Source: CALDSL01 sp039810245
Lineage (GTDB): Bacteria; Chloroflexota; Anaerolineae; Anaerolineales; Anaerolineaceae
Length of the DNA stretch: 64,000 bases
Direction: 5' to 3'
NCBI GenBank assembly: GCA_039810245.1
Contig: JBDHWQ010000001.1
Location: forward strand, 248,001-312,000
Part shown: positions 1 through 8,648 of the stretch, piece by piece
Position numbering within the stretch: the first letter of the stretch is position 1
How the letters are laid out: each line of letters opens with the position of its first letter
Notes under the pieces: model-generated
Seen by the model: only the letters and a program-made list of their open reading frames with translations
What the model was told of the DNA's origin: nothing
Databases searched by the model: none
Translations under genes and position numbers: made by a program

Positions 1-765
1 CCAAACCACCTGCATGCCGAGTGGAGCATCCGCGCGGCGCAGGCCGGCAAACATGTGCTGTGCGAAAAGCCCCTGGCGCTCAGCGTGGAAGAAGTGGATA
101 CCATTCGCGCTGCGGCACGTGAAAACAACGTGATTGTGGCCGAAGCCTTTATGTATTACCACCACCCACAGACCCGGCGCGTGATGGAACTTGTGGCACA
201 AGGCGAGATCGGCGCGCTACGGCTGGCGCGTGGCGAGTTCAGCTTTACGCTGCTGCGCCCGGATGATATTCGCTGGAACCCGGCTTACGGTGGCGGCAGC
301 CTTTGGGATGTGGGTTGCTACCCGGTTAGCTACAGCCTGCGCGCCGCCGGGCAGGCCCCGGTGGAAGTTTTTGGCTGGCAAGTGACTGCCCCCAGCGGCG
401 TGGATCTCACCTTCAATGGGCAAATGCGCTTTGCCAATGGGATCGTTGCGCATATATCCAGCAGCTTTGGGCTACCGTCGCACACGTTTATGCACCTGCG
501 CGGAGAGCATGGCGATATTCAAGTAGCAGCGCCGTTCCAACCACACAAAGGCGGCAAAATCGTTGTGCGCCACGACGACAAAGACCGCAACATCGCCACC
601 AGCAACATAAATCCCTATTTGTGCGAAGTGGATGATATGGCTGCCGCGGTGTTTGACGGCAGCCCGCAGGGGTTGCCGCTGGAGCAGAGCCGCATGCACA
701 TCGCCGTGATCCGCGCGCTGCTAGAATCGGCGCGCGCGGGCAAACCCATCAGCCTGCCGGCCTGA
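1..765 (+). CDS. Gfo/Idh/MocA family NAD(P)-dependent oxidoreductase, 5' end missing
   Basis: The reading frame is open from base 1, so the gene begins before the window; 254 residues are visible. The piece starts at the end of the Rossmann domain: the stretch GKHVLCEKP (residues 16-24 of the visible part) is the family signature holding the catalytic-site lysine. The C-terminal domain follows, with GGGSLWDVGCYPV carrying the usual D-x-G-x-Y/H pattern. Members oxidise or reduce sugars, inositols or related alcohols with NAD(P) in the cytoplasm. The substrate cannot be read from this part, and the dinucleotide-binding motif lies outside the window. It converges on the next gene with 6 bases between stop codons. 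Confidence 0.9.
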   Translation, partial: PNHLHAEWSIRAAQAGKHVLCEKPLALSVEEVDTIRAAARENNVIVAEAFMYYHHPQTRRVMELVAQGEIGALRLARGEFSFTLLRPDDIRWNPAYGGGSLWDVGCYPVSYSLRAAGQAPVEVFGWQVTAPSGVDLTFNGQMRFANGIVAHISSSFGLPSHTFMHLRGEHGDIQVAAPFQPHKGGKIVVRHDDKDRNIATSNINPYLCEVDDMAAAVFDGSPQGLPLEQSRMHIAVIRALLESARAGKPISLPA

Positions 766-771
766 GACGGT

Positions 772-1455
772 TTATCCGCCCCCACCCTTTTTTGGCACCT
801 TAGGCAGCAGCCATTCCAGGAATGCACCCTCGCTGCGCGTTTGCAGCAGCACCTTGCCGGGCCCCTGCAGATCGATCACCAGGCCTTCGCCGCCCAACAG
901 GGTGGAACGGATACCGCCCACCGGACGCACGCGGAAATTGACCGTACTATTGAGCGCCACCAGGTGGCCGGTATCCACCGTGTAGCTCTGGCCAGCCTGA
1001 AGATCCAGCTCGTAGATCGCCCCGTAACTGGAAAGGATCAACATGCCGCTGCCGGAGCAGCACAGCATTACCAGGCCCTCGCCGCCAAAGAACGTGCGTG
1101 CGCCCGACCACTTTGCATCGGTGGTAACGCCATCGCCGGAGCCAAGAAACGAGCCGGACTGAACCAATACAGTCTGGTTGGCCAACTCGAATGCCGAAAC
1201 ATCACCGGGGAGCGCCGGGGCCAGAAGCACCTCGCCACCACCCGCCGGAGCGCGGAAGACGTTGGTAAAGAACGACTCACCGCCAAACGCCGAGCGTGCC
1301 AGCGATTGCAGCAGCCCGCCGCGCATTTTGGTTTCGATCGCTACGCCGGCTGACATGCCGACCATCGCTCCGGGTTCCGCCAACAACACTTCGTTGCCCA
1401 CCAGGCGCACGCGCGCCAGGGCATAAGATGGACGGTGGAGAACTTCGACCTGCAT
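772..1455 (-). CDS. AIM24 / TIGR00266 family protein
   Basis: A 227-residue protein, all beta, rich in glycine, with the family's repeated short motifs such as LLAEPGAMVGMSAGV near the N-terminus, GESFFTNVF and FGGEGLVML in the middle, and LLGGEGLVIDLQGPGKVLLQTRS near the end. TIGR00266/AIM24 proteins are widespread and related to a mitochondrial biogenesis factor; their biochemical role is not settled. I chose the ATG at 1455 because AGGAG lies 8 bases upstream; an in-frame start further out (1503) has no such site. No signal peptide or membrane segment is seen. The last residues are Lys/Gly rich. Confidence 0.85.
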   Translation of the reverse strand: MQVEVLHRPSYALARVRLVGNEVLLAEPGAMVGMSAGVAIETKMRGGLLQSLARSAFGGESFFTNVFRAPAGGGEVLLAPALPGDVSAFELANQTVLVQSGSFLGSGDGVTTDAKWSGARTFFGGEGLVMLCCSGSGMLILSSYGAIYELDLQAGQSYTVDTGHLVALNSTVNFRVRPVGGIRSTLLGGEGLVIDLQGPGKVLLQTRSEGAFLEWLLPKVPKKGGGG

Positions 1456-1580
1456 GGGATTACTCCTGGGATCGTGATGAGTTGGACGCATCCATGATAA
1501 CACATGCCGCCCTACTCAAAAGCGTGGAAGTGTGTTAAACTCAAGCTTCGATAAACGAAGCATGGCATGTCCATTGCTGC

Positions 1581-1637
1581 TTTCCGCTCCCGGCGGCGCC
1601 TACGGCGCTTTCTGGGGGCATACCCGAGGAAAGGAGG
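1581..1637 (+). promoter_or_regulatory. Structured rpsF leader, candidate S6:S18 autoregulatory element
   Basis: Directly before rpsF the RNA can fold into a stacked hairpin: TTTCC (1581-1585) with GGAAA (1628-1632), GCTCCC (1586-1591) with GGGGGC (1614-1619), and GCGCC (1596-1600) with GGCGC (1604-1608) closed by a TAC loop. The 3' side carries an 8-base bulge, ATACCCGA (1620-1627), containing CCG. The outer stem uses the first bases of the ribosome binding site AAGGAGG (1631-1637). A CCG-bearing bulge in the rpsF leader bound by the S6:S18 complex is known from diverse bacteria; assignment here is inference. Confidence 0.45.
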
Positions 1638-1647
1638 ATCCCTTTTT

Positions 1648-1932
1648 ATGCGCAACTATGATGTCATCATCATCGTCCATCCCGAACTTGACGAGACGGC
1701 CCTTACCGGCGTCGTCGATCGTGTCAAGGGCTGGATTGCGGACGCTGGCGGGCAAACTGCGAAAGTTGATACCTGGGGCAAACGCCGCATGGCTTACTCG
1801 ATTCGCAAGCAGCGCGAAGGCCAGTACGTGGTGCTCAACGCGGAGATGGAACCCGCGTCCACCGCTGCCCTGGAACGCAACATTCGCCTGCTGGAACCCG
1901 TAATGCGATACATGATCACCGCGATCGAATAA
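1648..1932 (+). CDS. rpsF: 30S ribosomal protein S6
   Basis: 94 residues, the usual length for bacterial S6, which binds 16S rRNA with S18 in the platform of the small subunit. The start MRNYDVIIIVHPELDE and the segment WGKRRMAYSIRKQREGQYV are typical of the family. The ATG at 1648 is preceded by AAGGAGG with 10 bases spacing; an upstream in-frame start at 1567 would add 27 residues foreign to S6 and is rejected. It heads the classic rpsF-ssb-rpsR operon, and a foldable leader just upstream may allow feedback by S6:S18. Confidence 0.97.
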   Translation: MRNYDVIIIVHPELDETALTGVVDRVKGWIADAGGQTAKVDTWGKRRMAYSIRKQREGQYVVLNAEMEPASTAALERNIRLLEPVMRYMITAIE

Positions 1933-1979
1933 GATCGCCAGGTTTCCAGGCAATTTGGCCGGCAGGCCAGGAGACACAC

Positions 1980-2384
1980 ATGAGCCGTGGTTTGAACAAA
2001 GTAATGATCATTGGACACCTGGGGCGTGACCCGGAAATGCGCTATACCCCTTCCGGCCGCCCGGTCACTACGTTTACCGTAGCGACCAGCCGCACCTGGA
2101 ACACCACGGACGGCGAGCGCCATACCGAAACCGAATGGTTCAATGTGGTCACCTGGGGCAACCTGGCCGAAATTTGCAAGCAGTTCCTGACCAAAGGCCA
2201 GCAGGTATACATCGAAGGCCGGCTGCAAACCCGCCGCTGGGAAGACACCGAAGGTGTGCGCCATACCAGCGTGGAAATTGTGGCCAGCGAAATGATGATC
2301 CTGGGCGACCGGCGTGATGCCAACCATGCCCAGGGCACCGACCTGCCACTGTCCGATGATATGGAAGAAGACTATCCGTTCTAA
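1980..2384 (+). CDS. ssb: Single-stranded DNA-binding protein
   Basis: 134 residues. The N-terminal 105 residues form the OB fold, starting MSRGLNKVMIIGHLGRDPE with the conserved RYTPSGRPVTTFTVAT and EWFNVVTWGNLAEIC segments. A short linker leads to the acidic tip DDMEEDYPF, the docking site for replication and repair partners (canonical D-D-x-P-F, here with Tyr before Pro). The linker is short compared with the 160-180 residues common elsewhere. SSB coats single-stranded DNA during replication, recombination and repair. The gene lies 47 bases after rpsF and 28 before rpsR, with CAGGAGA upstream of its ATG. Confidence 0.97.
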   Translation: MSRGLNKVMIIGHLGRDPEMRYTPSGRPVTTFTVATSRTWNTTDGERHTETEWFNVVTWGNLAEICKQFLTKGQQVYIEGRLQTRRWEDTEGVRHTSVEIVASEMMILGDRRDANHAQGTDLPLSDDMEEDYPF

Positions 2385-2412
2385 ATTGTTTCTTGCGATG
2401 GAGTAAGTTCGT

Positions 2413-2700
2413 ATGAGTGAAGAAAACGTCGTCGAGAACGAGCAACCGATGGATCGCCGTGGTCGTTACCAGGCGCGCCCAAAGATTTGCCAGTTCTGCG
2501 CTGATAAAAATGCCAAGATTGATTACAAAGCCGCCGATATGCTGCGCCGCTTTGTGTCCGAAGACGGCAAGATCCGCCCACGCCGCCAGACCGGGACCTG
2601 CGCTCTGCACCAGCGCGAGCTCGCACGCGCCATCAAACGCGCGCGCCACATCGCGCTTCTGCCCTACGTGGGCGAGGCCTGGACTGACGTCGTCCGCTAA
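2413..2700 (+). CDS. rpsR: 30S ribosomal protein S18
   Basis: 95 residues, third gene of the rpsF-ssb-rpsR operon. The core from about residue 25, IDYKAADMLRRFVSEDGKI followed by RPRRQTGTCALHQREL, is the S18 family block that contacts S6 and 16S rRNA. The N-terminal 22 residues, acidic and then Arg-rich, are a modest extension over the shortest homologues. GGAG lies before the ATG. A strong terminator follows 20 bases after the stop, which closes the operon. Confidence 0.97.
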   Translation: MSEENVVENEQPMDRRGRYQARPKICQFCADKNAKIDYKAADMLRRFVSEDGKIRPRRQTGTCALHQRELARAIKRARHIALLPYVGEAWTDVVR

Positions 2701-2719
2701 GCCGTTTCCATTTGAATCG

Positions 2720-2754
2720 AAAAGGGCATGGGTAGAAAGTGCCCATGCCCTTTT
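2720..2754 (+). terminator. Rho-independent terminator of rpsF-ssb-rpsR
   Basis: AAAAGGGCATGGG (2720-2732) pairs with CCCATGCCCTTTT (2742-2754), a 13 bp stem with a 9-base loop; the right arm ends in a T run. Confidence 0.9.
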
Positions 2755-2776
2755 ACCATATAGATAAGGTCGCCCA

Positions 2777-4075
2777 ATGGCAAAATCCTCAACGCCGAAA
2801 TTTGTTACCAAGAAGCATCAGGCGCGCCTGGAACGGGAACGCACCCAGCGCCGCTACCTGCTGATTGGCAGCTCGATTATCCTGGCCCTGGTCCTGCTCG
2901 TCATCCTGTATGGCGTCCTCGACCAGACGGTGCTGCAGCCGCGTCGCCCGGTCGCTACCGTGGACGGTGAAGCGATTTCGCTGCAACAGTTCCAGTCGCG
3001 GGTCAAGTTCAACCGCATCCAGCTCATCAATCAGTATCAGCAAACCTACCAGTTCGCCCAGTTCTTCGGGCAAGACCCCACCACCGGCTACTTCGGCAGC
3101 ACGCTGCAGTCGATCCAATCACAGCTCACCGATGTGAGTGTGATGGGAACCATGGTGGTTGACCAGCTCGTGAACGAGCGCTTGATCGCTCACGAGGCCG
3201 AAAAGATGGGCATCACCGTCACCGACGCGGAAGTTGACAAGCGCCTGCAGGAATACTTCAGCTACTTCCCCGAGGGCACGCCCACCGCCGAACCGACCTT
3301 CGCAGCCAAGCCTACCTCAACCCTGAGCCCGACGCAGATGGCCCTGGTACCGCCAACCGAAATCCCGACCGAGCAACCCACTCTGGCCGTGGAAGGCACG
3401 CCGCAGGCCACAGGTGAAGCACCCGCGGAAGCGACGGCCGAGCCGACCGCGGAACTGAGCCCCACCCCCGAGCCTACCGCAACGCCCTACACCCAGGAAG
3501 GCTTTGAATCGACCAAAAGCGAGTACTTCACCAGCCTGGGCGAATATAACATCACCGAAGAAGACCTGCGCCAGATCTTCTACTACGATCTGCTGCGCCA
3601 GAAGGTGGAAAAACAGGTTACTGCGGACGTGGCGACCGAAGAAGAACAGGTTTGGGCGCGCCACATCCTGGTGGCCGATGAAGCTACCGCCAACACCGTG
3701 CTCGAACGGCTGAACAACGGCGAAGACTTCGCCAAGCTGGCCGCCGAGTACTCCACTGACAGCTCGAAAGATCAGGGCGGCGACCTGGGCTGGTTCAACC
3801 GCGCGAAGATGGTACCGGAATTCGCCGATGCTGCCTTCTCGCTGGAAGTCGGCCAGATCAGCAAGCCGGTGAAGAGCCAGTTCGGCTATCACATCATCCA
3901 GGTGCTGGGCCACGAAGTGCGCCCGCTGAGCGAAACCGACCTGCAGGCCGCCAAAGACCAGGCCTTCGCGGATTGGCTCTCGGGCCTGCGCGAAACCGAA
4001 GGTCGCGTGGTGACCAATACCGATGTGTGGACGGGCAAGGTTCCCACCGAACCAGCCTTCGCTCCGCAAGGCTAA
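2777..4075 (+). CDS. Membrane-anchored parvulin-type peptidylprolyl isomerase (PrsA/SurA-like)
   Basis: 432 residues. A basic N-terminus (about 26 residues) leads to one membrane segment at about 27-47, so the body lies outside the membrane. A SurA-N-like helical region with VDGEAISLQQFQSRV follows, then a low-complexity Thr/Pro/Glu/Ala stretch at about 170-240, and the PpiC domain at about 290-378, with ARHILV, STDSSKDQGGDLGWF and FGYHIIQV. Such proteins assist folding of secreted proteins after Sec export by isomerising prolyl bonds. The Pro/Thr insert inside the chaperone part is longer than usual and resembles the linkers of this organism's lipoproteins. The gene stands alone between two terminators. 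Confidence 0.9.
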   Translation: MAKSSTPKFVTKKHQARLERERTQRRYLLIGSSIILALVLLVILYGVLDQTVLQPRRPVATVDGEAISLQQFQSRVKFNRIQLINQYQQTYQFAQFFGQDPTTGYFGSTLQSIQSQLTDVSVMGTMVVDQLVNERLIAHEAEKMGITVTDAEVDKRLQEYFSYFPEGTPTAEPTFAAKPTSTLSPTQMALVPPTEIPTEQPTLAVEGTPQATGEAPAEATAEPTAELSPTPEPTATPYTQEGFESTKSEYFTSLGEYNITEEDLRQIFYYDLLRQKVEKQVTADVATEEEQVWARHILVADEATANTVLERLNNGEDFAKLAAEYSTDSSKDQGGDLGWFNRAKMVPEFADAAFSLEVGQISKPVKSQFGYHIIQVLGHEVRPLSETDLQAAKDQAFADWLSGLRETEGRVVTNTDVWTGKVPTEPAFAPQG

Positions 4076-4095
4076 AGCTACATTTTTTGTAACGA

Positions 4096-4129
4096 AAAAG
4101 CGCCGCCTGGAAATCCAGGCGGCGCTTTT
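4096..4129. terminator. Bidirectional rho-independent terminator
   Basis: AAAAGCGCCGCCTGG (4096-4110) and CCAGGCGGCGCTTTT (4115-4129) form a 15 bp perfect stem with an AAAT loop. It has an A run on one side and a T run on the other, so it can end both the foldase gene and the convergent smc gene. Confidence 0.92.
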
Positions 4130-4138
4130 ATAGATTGC

Positions 4139-7100
4139 TTATTTGACCATATCTTCGCCGACTTCGTCCAGCCGCAGGCTGATCACCTGGCTGGCCGAGT
4201 CACGGCCCATGGTGATGCCATAAATCACATCCGCGGCCTGCACCGTGTTGCGGTTGTGGGTAATCACGATAAACTGGGTGTTGCCGCTCAGTTCGCGCAG
4301 CAGGTCACGATAACGCCCTACATTCGCCTCGTCGAGCATTGCATCCACCTCATCGAGAATGCAAAACGGAGTGGGCGAAACTTTGAGCAGGCTGAAGACC
4401 AGCGCCACGGCGGTCAGGCTGCGCTCCCCACCGCTGAGCAGGTTGAGCGCCTGCTCGCGCCGCCCCGGCAGCCGCGCTTCAATATCAATGCCGGCCTCGT
4501 TGGGGTTCTCCTCATCGGTCAGATGCAGGCGCGCGCTGCCGCCGCCAAACAGGCGTGAGAACATCAGCTTGAATTCGGCTGCCACGGCATCGAACGTCTT
4601 GCGAAACTCGCGTCGCATCAACTCATCCAGCTCAGAGATTACCTGGCGCAAATCGGTATCGGCCTTGCGCAGGTCTACCACCTGGCCGGAGAGAAAATCA
4701 AAGCGGTCTTTGACCGACACATACTCGCTCTGCGCTTCAAAATTGACTGCTCCCAGGCGGCGCAACTGCGCGCGCTGGCGGTTAATGCTTTCTTCAATCT
4801 CCGGTGACAGGCTTTCCACCACCGGCAGCTCTTCGACCATGCCTTCCAGCGGCAGCGGGCTTTGACCCGCGGTATCGCCGCTGTAATCAAAGGCCACCAG
4901 GCCAAAATCTTCTTCCACGCGCCGGCGCAGCGATGCGTTGGTCTCGCGCTGGCGCGCCAGCTCTAGCTGGGTCTGCGCTACATAGCGCTCGGCTACTGCC
5001 GTGGATTGCTGCGCGGCCATCAGGTTGTTTTGCTGGAGCGTATTTTCCTTCTCGGCCGCCTGTAAGGCCATTTCCGCCGGCTCAATCTCGCGCTGCAGCG
5101 CGTCCATCTGCACGTTGAGCGCGCCTTCCTGCTCGCGCGCCTCAGAGCGTTCCTGTTCCAGCCGTGCCAGCGTGCCGGCCAGCTCCTCGATGCGCTGCCT
5201 CAAACTCTGCTGCTGGCGCTGGTTGGATTCCAGCGCCTGGCGATACTCGGCCACACGCGCCTGGGCATCCTTCACCGCGCGGGTAATCACCGCCGTCTGT
5301 GTGTTCCAATGCACCACCTGGCTTTGCATCTCATCAAGCGGCAGCGCGCCCAGCTCGCGGCTGTTCTCGCGCACCTGATCCTGGAGCCTGGTAATCTGGC
5401 CCTGTACCTGTTCAACCTGCTGGTTGGCTTGCGTAATTTCTTCATCCGTGCGCTTAAGCTGGCCATCCATGCCAGCGAGCTGGCCGGCCTGCCACTCCTG
5501 CTTTTGACGCGTCTGCTCTGCGGCCAGCACCGCCTGCTGGTGCGCCTGTGACGCCGCGGCCAGCACCCCGCCGGCAGATTTCGCGGCGCGTTCGCGATCT
5601 CGGGCCTGCTCCTGGCGTTGGGCCAGGTCGCTCTCCACCGCACGCAGCGCATCCTGCGCGGCGCGTAGGGCTTCATCTACCGCCGCGAGCGAATCGCGCA
5701 GCTCAACCATCTGGCGCGGCCGGGCGATCACCCCTGAACGCGTTTCCTGCCCGGTGGCGATCATGCCGCTGCCCCAGAATACCTCGCCGCGCAGGGTGAC
5801 GGCGCGCGCGGTTGGTTCGATTTGCGCGGCAATACGGCGCGCGGCGGCGCGGTCACGGGCTACTACCACCTGCCCCAGCAGCAGCCGCACCAGCGGCTCC
5901 AACTCAGCGGGGAACTGCACCAGCGCAGCAGCCATGCCCAGGCAGCCTTCATCCTGAGGGCAGTCCAGCACGCCGGCAGCGCGGGCGCTGCCGCGCGGGA
6001 ACAAAATCGCGCGCCCTTTCTGCCCGTCTTCCAGCGCCTGCATCACGTCTTCCAGGTCGGCGTCATCATCCAGCACCACGCCGTCCAGGCTCTCACCCAG
6101 GCTGGCAGCGATGGCGGCTTCGTACTCGCGCGGCACCACCAGCCGGCTGCTAAACGCCTGGGTAGCGCCTTTGAGTTTCCCCTGGCGGGATGCCTGCAGC
6201 ACCCATTTCGCGCCGTTATTCAGCCCACTTAGCGATTTTTCGGCCTGCTCCAGCACATCAAGCTGGGCCTGCAGGCGGGTGCGCTCGGTTTCGCGCCGGG
6301 TGCGTTCATCAAGCGCCTTACGGCGCTGCGTATCGGCCTCAACAATGGCGCGCTGCGCAGACTGCTGTTCCGATTCCGCCTGCTGCTGCGCGGCGGCAGC
6401 TTCCTGGCGATGCTTTTCGGCCGCTTCCAGCCGCGCGCGGGCTTCTTCCATCGCTTTGCCGCCGCTTTCCACCGCCTGCTGCAGGCTGGCCTGCGAACGG
6501 CACTGCTCTTCGCGCCGGTTCGCCAGCTCGTTCAGGCGCGCCTTTAGCTGTACCTGGCGCGTTTCGGCCGTTACTAAGTCGCGGCGTGTGTCGCGCAGCG
6601 CTCGCTCGGCCTGCGCGCGCTGGCCCTGGCGCTGGTTCAGGCTGCCCAAAGCCTGGCGCGCCTGGTCTTCGGCTTCTTCCAGATCGGTTTGCAACCGCGC
6701 GGCTTCTTCCTGGGCGCGCTGGTAGCGATCTTCCCGCTGAGCATGCTCTTCTCCCAATCGCGCCAGGTCGACCGATAACGACTGCTGCTGGTCCTGCAGG
6801 CTTCGCTGGCGCTCGTCCAGCACGGCCAGCTTGCGGCTGACCTGCTCGCGCTGGGTGTGCAGCCCGGCGGACTGCGCATGCCAATCGTTCAGGCGGGCGC
6901 GGTTCTCCAGCAGGCGGTTGCGCAGCGCGTGCATGGCGCGCTCGATCTCATCCTGGCGCAGGCGCGCGGCTTCCAGCCGTTCCTCTTGCGTGTGCAGCAC
7001 CTCGAGCGTATGGCCAATTTCTTTCTGGTTCAATCGCCAGTGATAACCGTACCAATCGCGCAGCAGCAGCCGCAGGTCGGCTTTGATGCGCTCATATTCC

Positions 7101-7744
7101 AGCACGCGGCGCGCCTGGCGCTCCAGGCTGTGCAGGCGCGGCTCCAGCTCGCTAAGGATATCCTGCACGCGTTCGAGGTTACGGCGGGTGGTCTCCAGGC
7201 GATTGATGGCTTCATCACGCCGGCCACGATACAGGCCAATGCCAGCCGCTTCTTCAAAGAAGCGCCGGCGCTCTTCAGGTTTCAATGAAAGTGCCGCATC
7301 CACCAGGCCCTGGCCGATGATGGTGTAGGTGCGCTCAGCCAACCCGCTTTGCGCCAGCAGCTCGGAAATTTCTTTTAACCGCACGCGCTGCCCATTGAGC
7401 AGGTATTCGTTCTGGCCGTCGCGGTAGGCGCGGCGGGTGATGGCTACTTCGGTGAAATCAATTGGCAGCCAGCCGTCCTGGTTATCAAACGTAATCGACG
7501 CCGAAGCCATGCCGGCGCGGGCGCGTTGCTCGGAGCCGGCAAAGATCATGTCTTCGGTTTTCCGTCCACGCAGCAGGCTGAACGACTGCTCACCCAGCAC
7601 CCAACGCATAGCATCGGCAATATTAGACTTGCCTGACCCGTTGGGACCGACAATCGCGGTGATATCGCCGGGAAAGTCGAACTGGGTGCGGCTGGCGAAG
7701 GTCTTGTAACCGTGTAGCTCAAGGGACTTTAAGCGCGGCGTCAT
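4139..7744 (-). CDS. smc: Chromosome segregation protein SMC
   Basis: 1201 residues, normal for bacterial SMC. The N-terminal ATPase half has Walker A GPNGSGKSN (33-41). Two long coiled coils flank a hinge around 500-690 that contains LVVPREYEAAIAASLGE. The C-terminal half has the ABC signature LLSGGERSL near 1101 and Walker B FCILDEVDA near 1125. SMC dimers with ScpA and ScpB load at the origin region and organise and separate chromosomes. Its ATG has GGGAGAG upstream. It lies 46 bases after rnc on the same strand, a pairing seen in many Gram-positives. ScpA is encoded 2 kb away on the other strand; scpB is not in the window. Confidence 0.98.
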   Translation of the reverse strand: MTPRLKSLELHGYKTFASRTQFDFPGDITAIVGPNGSGKSNIADAMRWVLGEQSFSLLRGRKTEDMIFAGSEQRARAGMASASITFDNQDGWLPIDFTEVAITRRAYRDGQNEYLLNGQRVRLKEISELLAQSGLAERTYTIIGQGLVDAALSLKPEERRRFFEEAAGIGLYRGRRDEAINRLETTRRNLERVQDILSELEPRLHSLERQARRVLEYERIKADLRLLLRDWYGYHWRLNQKEIGHTLEVLHTQEERLEAARLRQDEIERAMHALRNRLLENRARLNDWHAQSAGLHTQREQVSRKLAVLDERQRSLQDQQQSLSVDLARLGEEHAQREDRYQRAQEEAARLQTDLEEAEDQARQALGSLNQRQGQRAQAERALRDTRRDLVTAETRQVQLKARLNELANRREEQCRSQASLQQAVESGGKAMEEARARLEAAEKHRQEAAAAQQQAESEQQSAQRAIVEADTQRRKALDERTRRETERTRLQAQLDVLEQAEKSLSGLNNGAKWVLQASRQGKLKGATQAFSSRLVVPREYEAAIAASLGESLDGVVLDDDADLEDVMQALEDGQKGRAILFPRGSARAAGVLDCPQDEGCLGMAAALVQFPAELEPLVRLLLGQVVVARDRAAARRIAAQIEPTARAVTLRGEVFWGSGMIATGQETRSGVIARPRQMVELRDSLAAVDEALRAAQDALRAVESDLAQRQEQARDRERAAKSAGGVLAAASQAHQQAVLAAEQTRQKQEWQAGQLAGMDGQLKRTDEEITQANQQVEQVQGQITRLQDQVRENSRELGALPLDEMQSQVVHWNTQTAVITRAVKDAQARVAEYRQALESNQRQQQSLRQRIEELAGTLARLEQERSEAREQEGALNVQMDALQREIEPAEMALQAAEKENTLQQNNLMAAQQSTAVAERYVAQTQLELARQRETNASLRRRVEEDFGLVAFDYSGDTAGQSPLPLEGMVEELPVVESLSPEIEESINRQRAQLRRLGAVNFEAQSEYVSVKDRFDFLSGQVVDLRKADTDLRQVISELDELMRREFRKTFDAVAAEFKLMFSRLFGGGSARLHLTDEENPNEAGIDIEARLPGRREQALNLLSGGERSLTAVALVFSLLKVSPTPFCILDEVDAMLDEANVGRYRDLLRELSGNTQFIVITHNRNTVQAADVIYGITMGRDSASQVISLRLDEVGEDMVK

Positions 7745-7790
7745 TGCTCTCCCTGGTGGTAATCGTAATGCTGCCCCATGCCTAGGAAAG

Positions 7791-8507
7791 CTACTTGCCC
7801 AACCCTAGCTGGTTGAGGGCATCCTGCGCGGCCATTTTGGCGGCAGCCTGCTTGCTATGACCGCGCCCAGTGCCAAATACCTCGCCGTTAATCTCCACAT
7901 CTACGGTGAATTCTTTGGAATGGTCCGGCCCGGTGGCGCTGCGCGTGTTATAGCGTGGCGCGGGATAACCCTGCGATTGCGCCCACTCCTGGAACAGGCT
8001 CTTGGGGTCTTCGTTGAGCCGGTTAGCCAGGATTTCTTCAGATGCCTCTTCCAGCAGCGGTGAGATGAAGCTGCGCACCGCGTCGATGCCTGCGTCGATG
8101 TACAGCGCACCGATCAGGGCTTCAAACGTGTCGCACAGCAGCGCCGAACGCTCGCGCCCACCGCCCTGTGATTCTCCCCGTCCCAGGCGCATCGCACGGC
8201 CCAGGTTGAGCCCGCGCGCGAACTCGGCCAGTTGCTCAGTGTGAACCAGCGCCGAGCGCATGCGCGTCAGGTCGCCTTCGGGCATTTCCGGGTAGCGATT
8301 GTACAACCACGCCCCAACGACAAAATCCAGCACGGCATCGCCCAAAAATTCGAGGCGCTCGTTGTCTTCCAGCGCATCGAGGTGTTCGTTCAGGTAAGAG
8401 CGGTGGGTCAGCGCGCGGCTCAACAGCAGCGTATCGCGGATATTCAGATTCAGGCGATGCGCCAGCTCCAGTGGGCTTTCCAGCGCCGCTTGAGAGTTTC
8501 CAGTCAA
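7791..8507 (-). CDS. rnc: Ribonuclease III
   Basis: 238 residues. The catalytic domain (about 15-150) has the family signature NERLEFLGDAVLD at 49-61, with the metal-binding Glu and Asp, and a second acidic cluster near LCDTFEALIGALYIDAG. The double-stranded RNA binding domain (about 165-235) starts DPKSLFQEWAQ and ends with GHSKQAAAKMAAQDALNQLG. RNase III cuts structured RNA, including rRNA precursors, in the cytoplasm. The frame has no ATG near the N-terminus; TTG at 8507, 8 bases after AAGGA, gives a normal length. It is followed by smc in the same direction. Confidence 0.95.
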   Translation of the reverse strand: MTGNSQAALESPLELAHRLNLNIRDTLLLSRALTHRSYLNEHLDALEDNERLEFLGDAVLDFVVGAWLYNRYPEMPEGDLTRMRSALVHTEQLAEFARGLNLGRAMRLGRGESQGGGRERSALLCDTFEALIGALYIDAGIDAVRSFISPLLEEASEEILANRLNEDPKSLFQEWAQSQGYPAPRYNTRSATGPDHSKEFTVDVEINGEVFGTGRGHSKQAAAKMAAQDALNQLGLGK

Positions 8508-8648
8508 GGTTCGAGTCCTTCCCCAGAACTCAGGGAGCGCCAGCTACCTCACCGCGGCGGGTCAAGTCGCTTGCGTTCCATCAGTTCTGCGCGAGCAGTA
8601 ACGATTGTGTTTGCTTGCCTGTATTGTACTCGAACCCGGGCAATTCTT

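Noticed and set aside
841..1353. A long plus-strand open frame of 170 codons over the AIM24 gene
   Set aside because: It is a shadow of the minus-strand gene, which has family matches and a ribosome binding site.
8505..8535. GGTTCGAGTCC-like sequence resembling the T arm of a tRNA
   Set aside because: Only four stem pairs form, no D or anticodon arm can be drawn upstream, and the sequence overlaps the rnc start. I treat it as chance.
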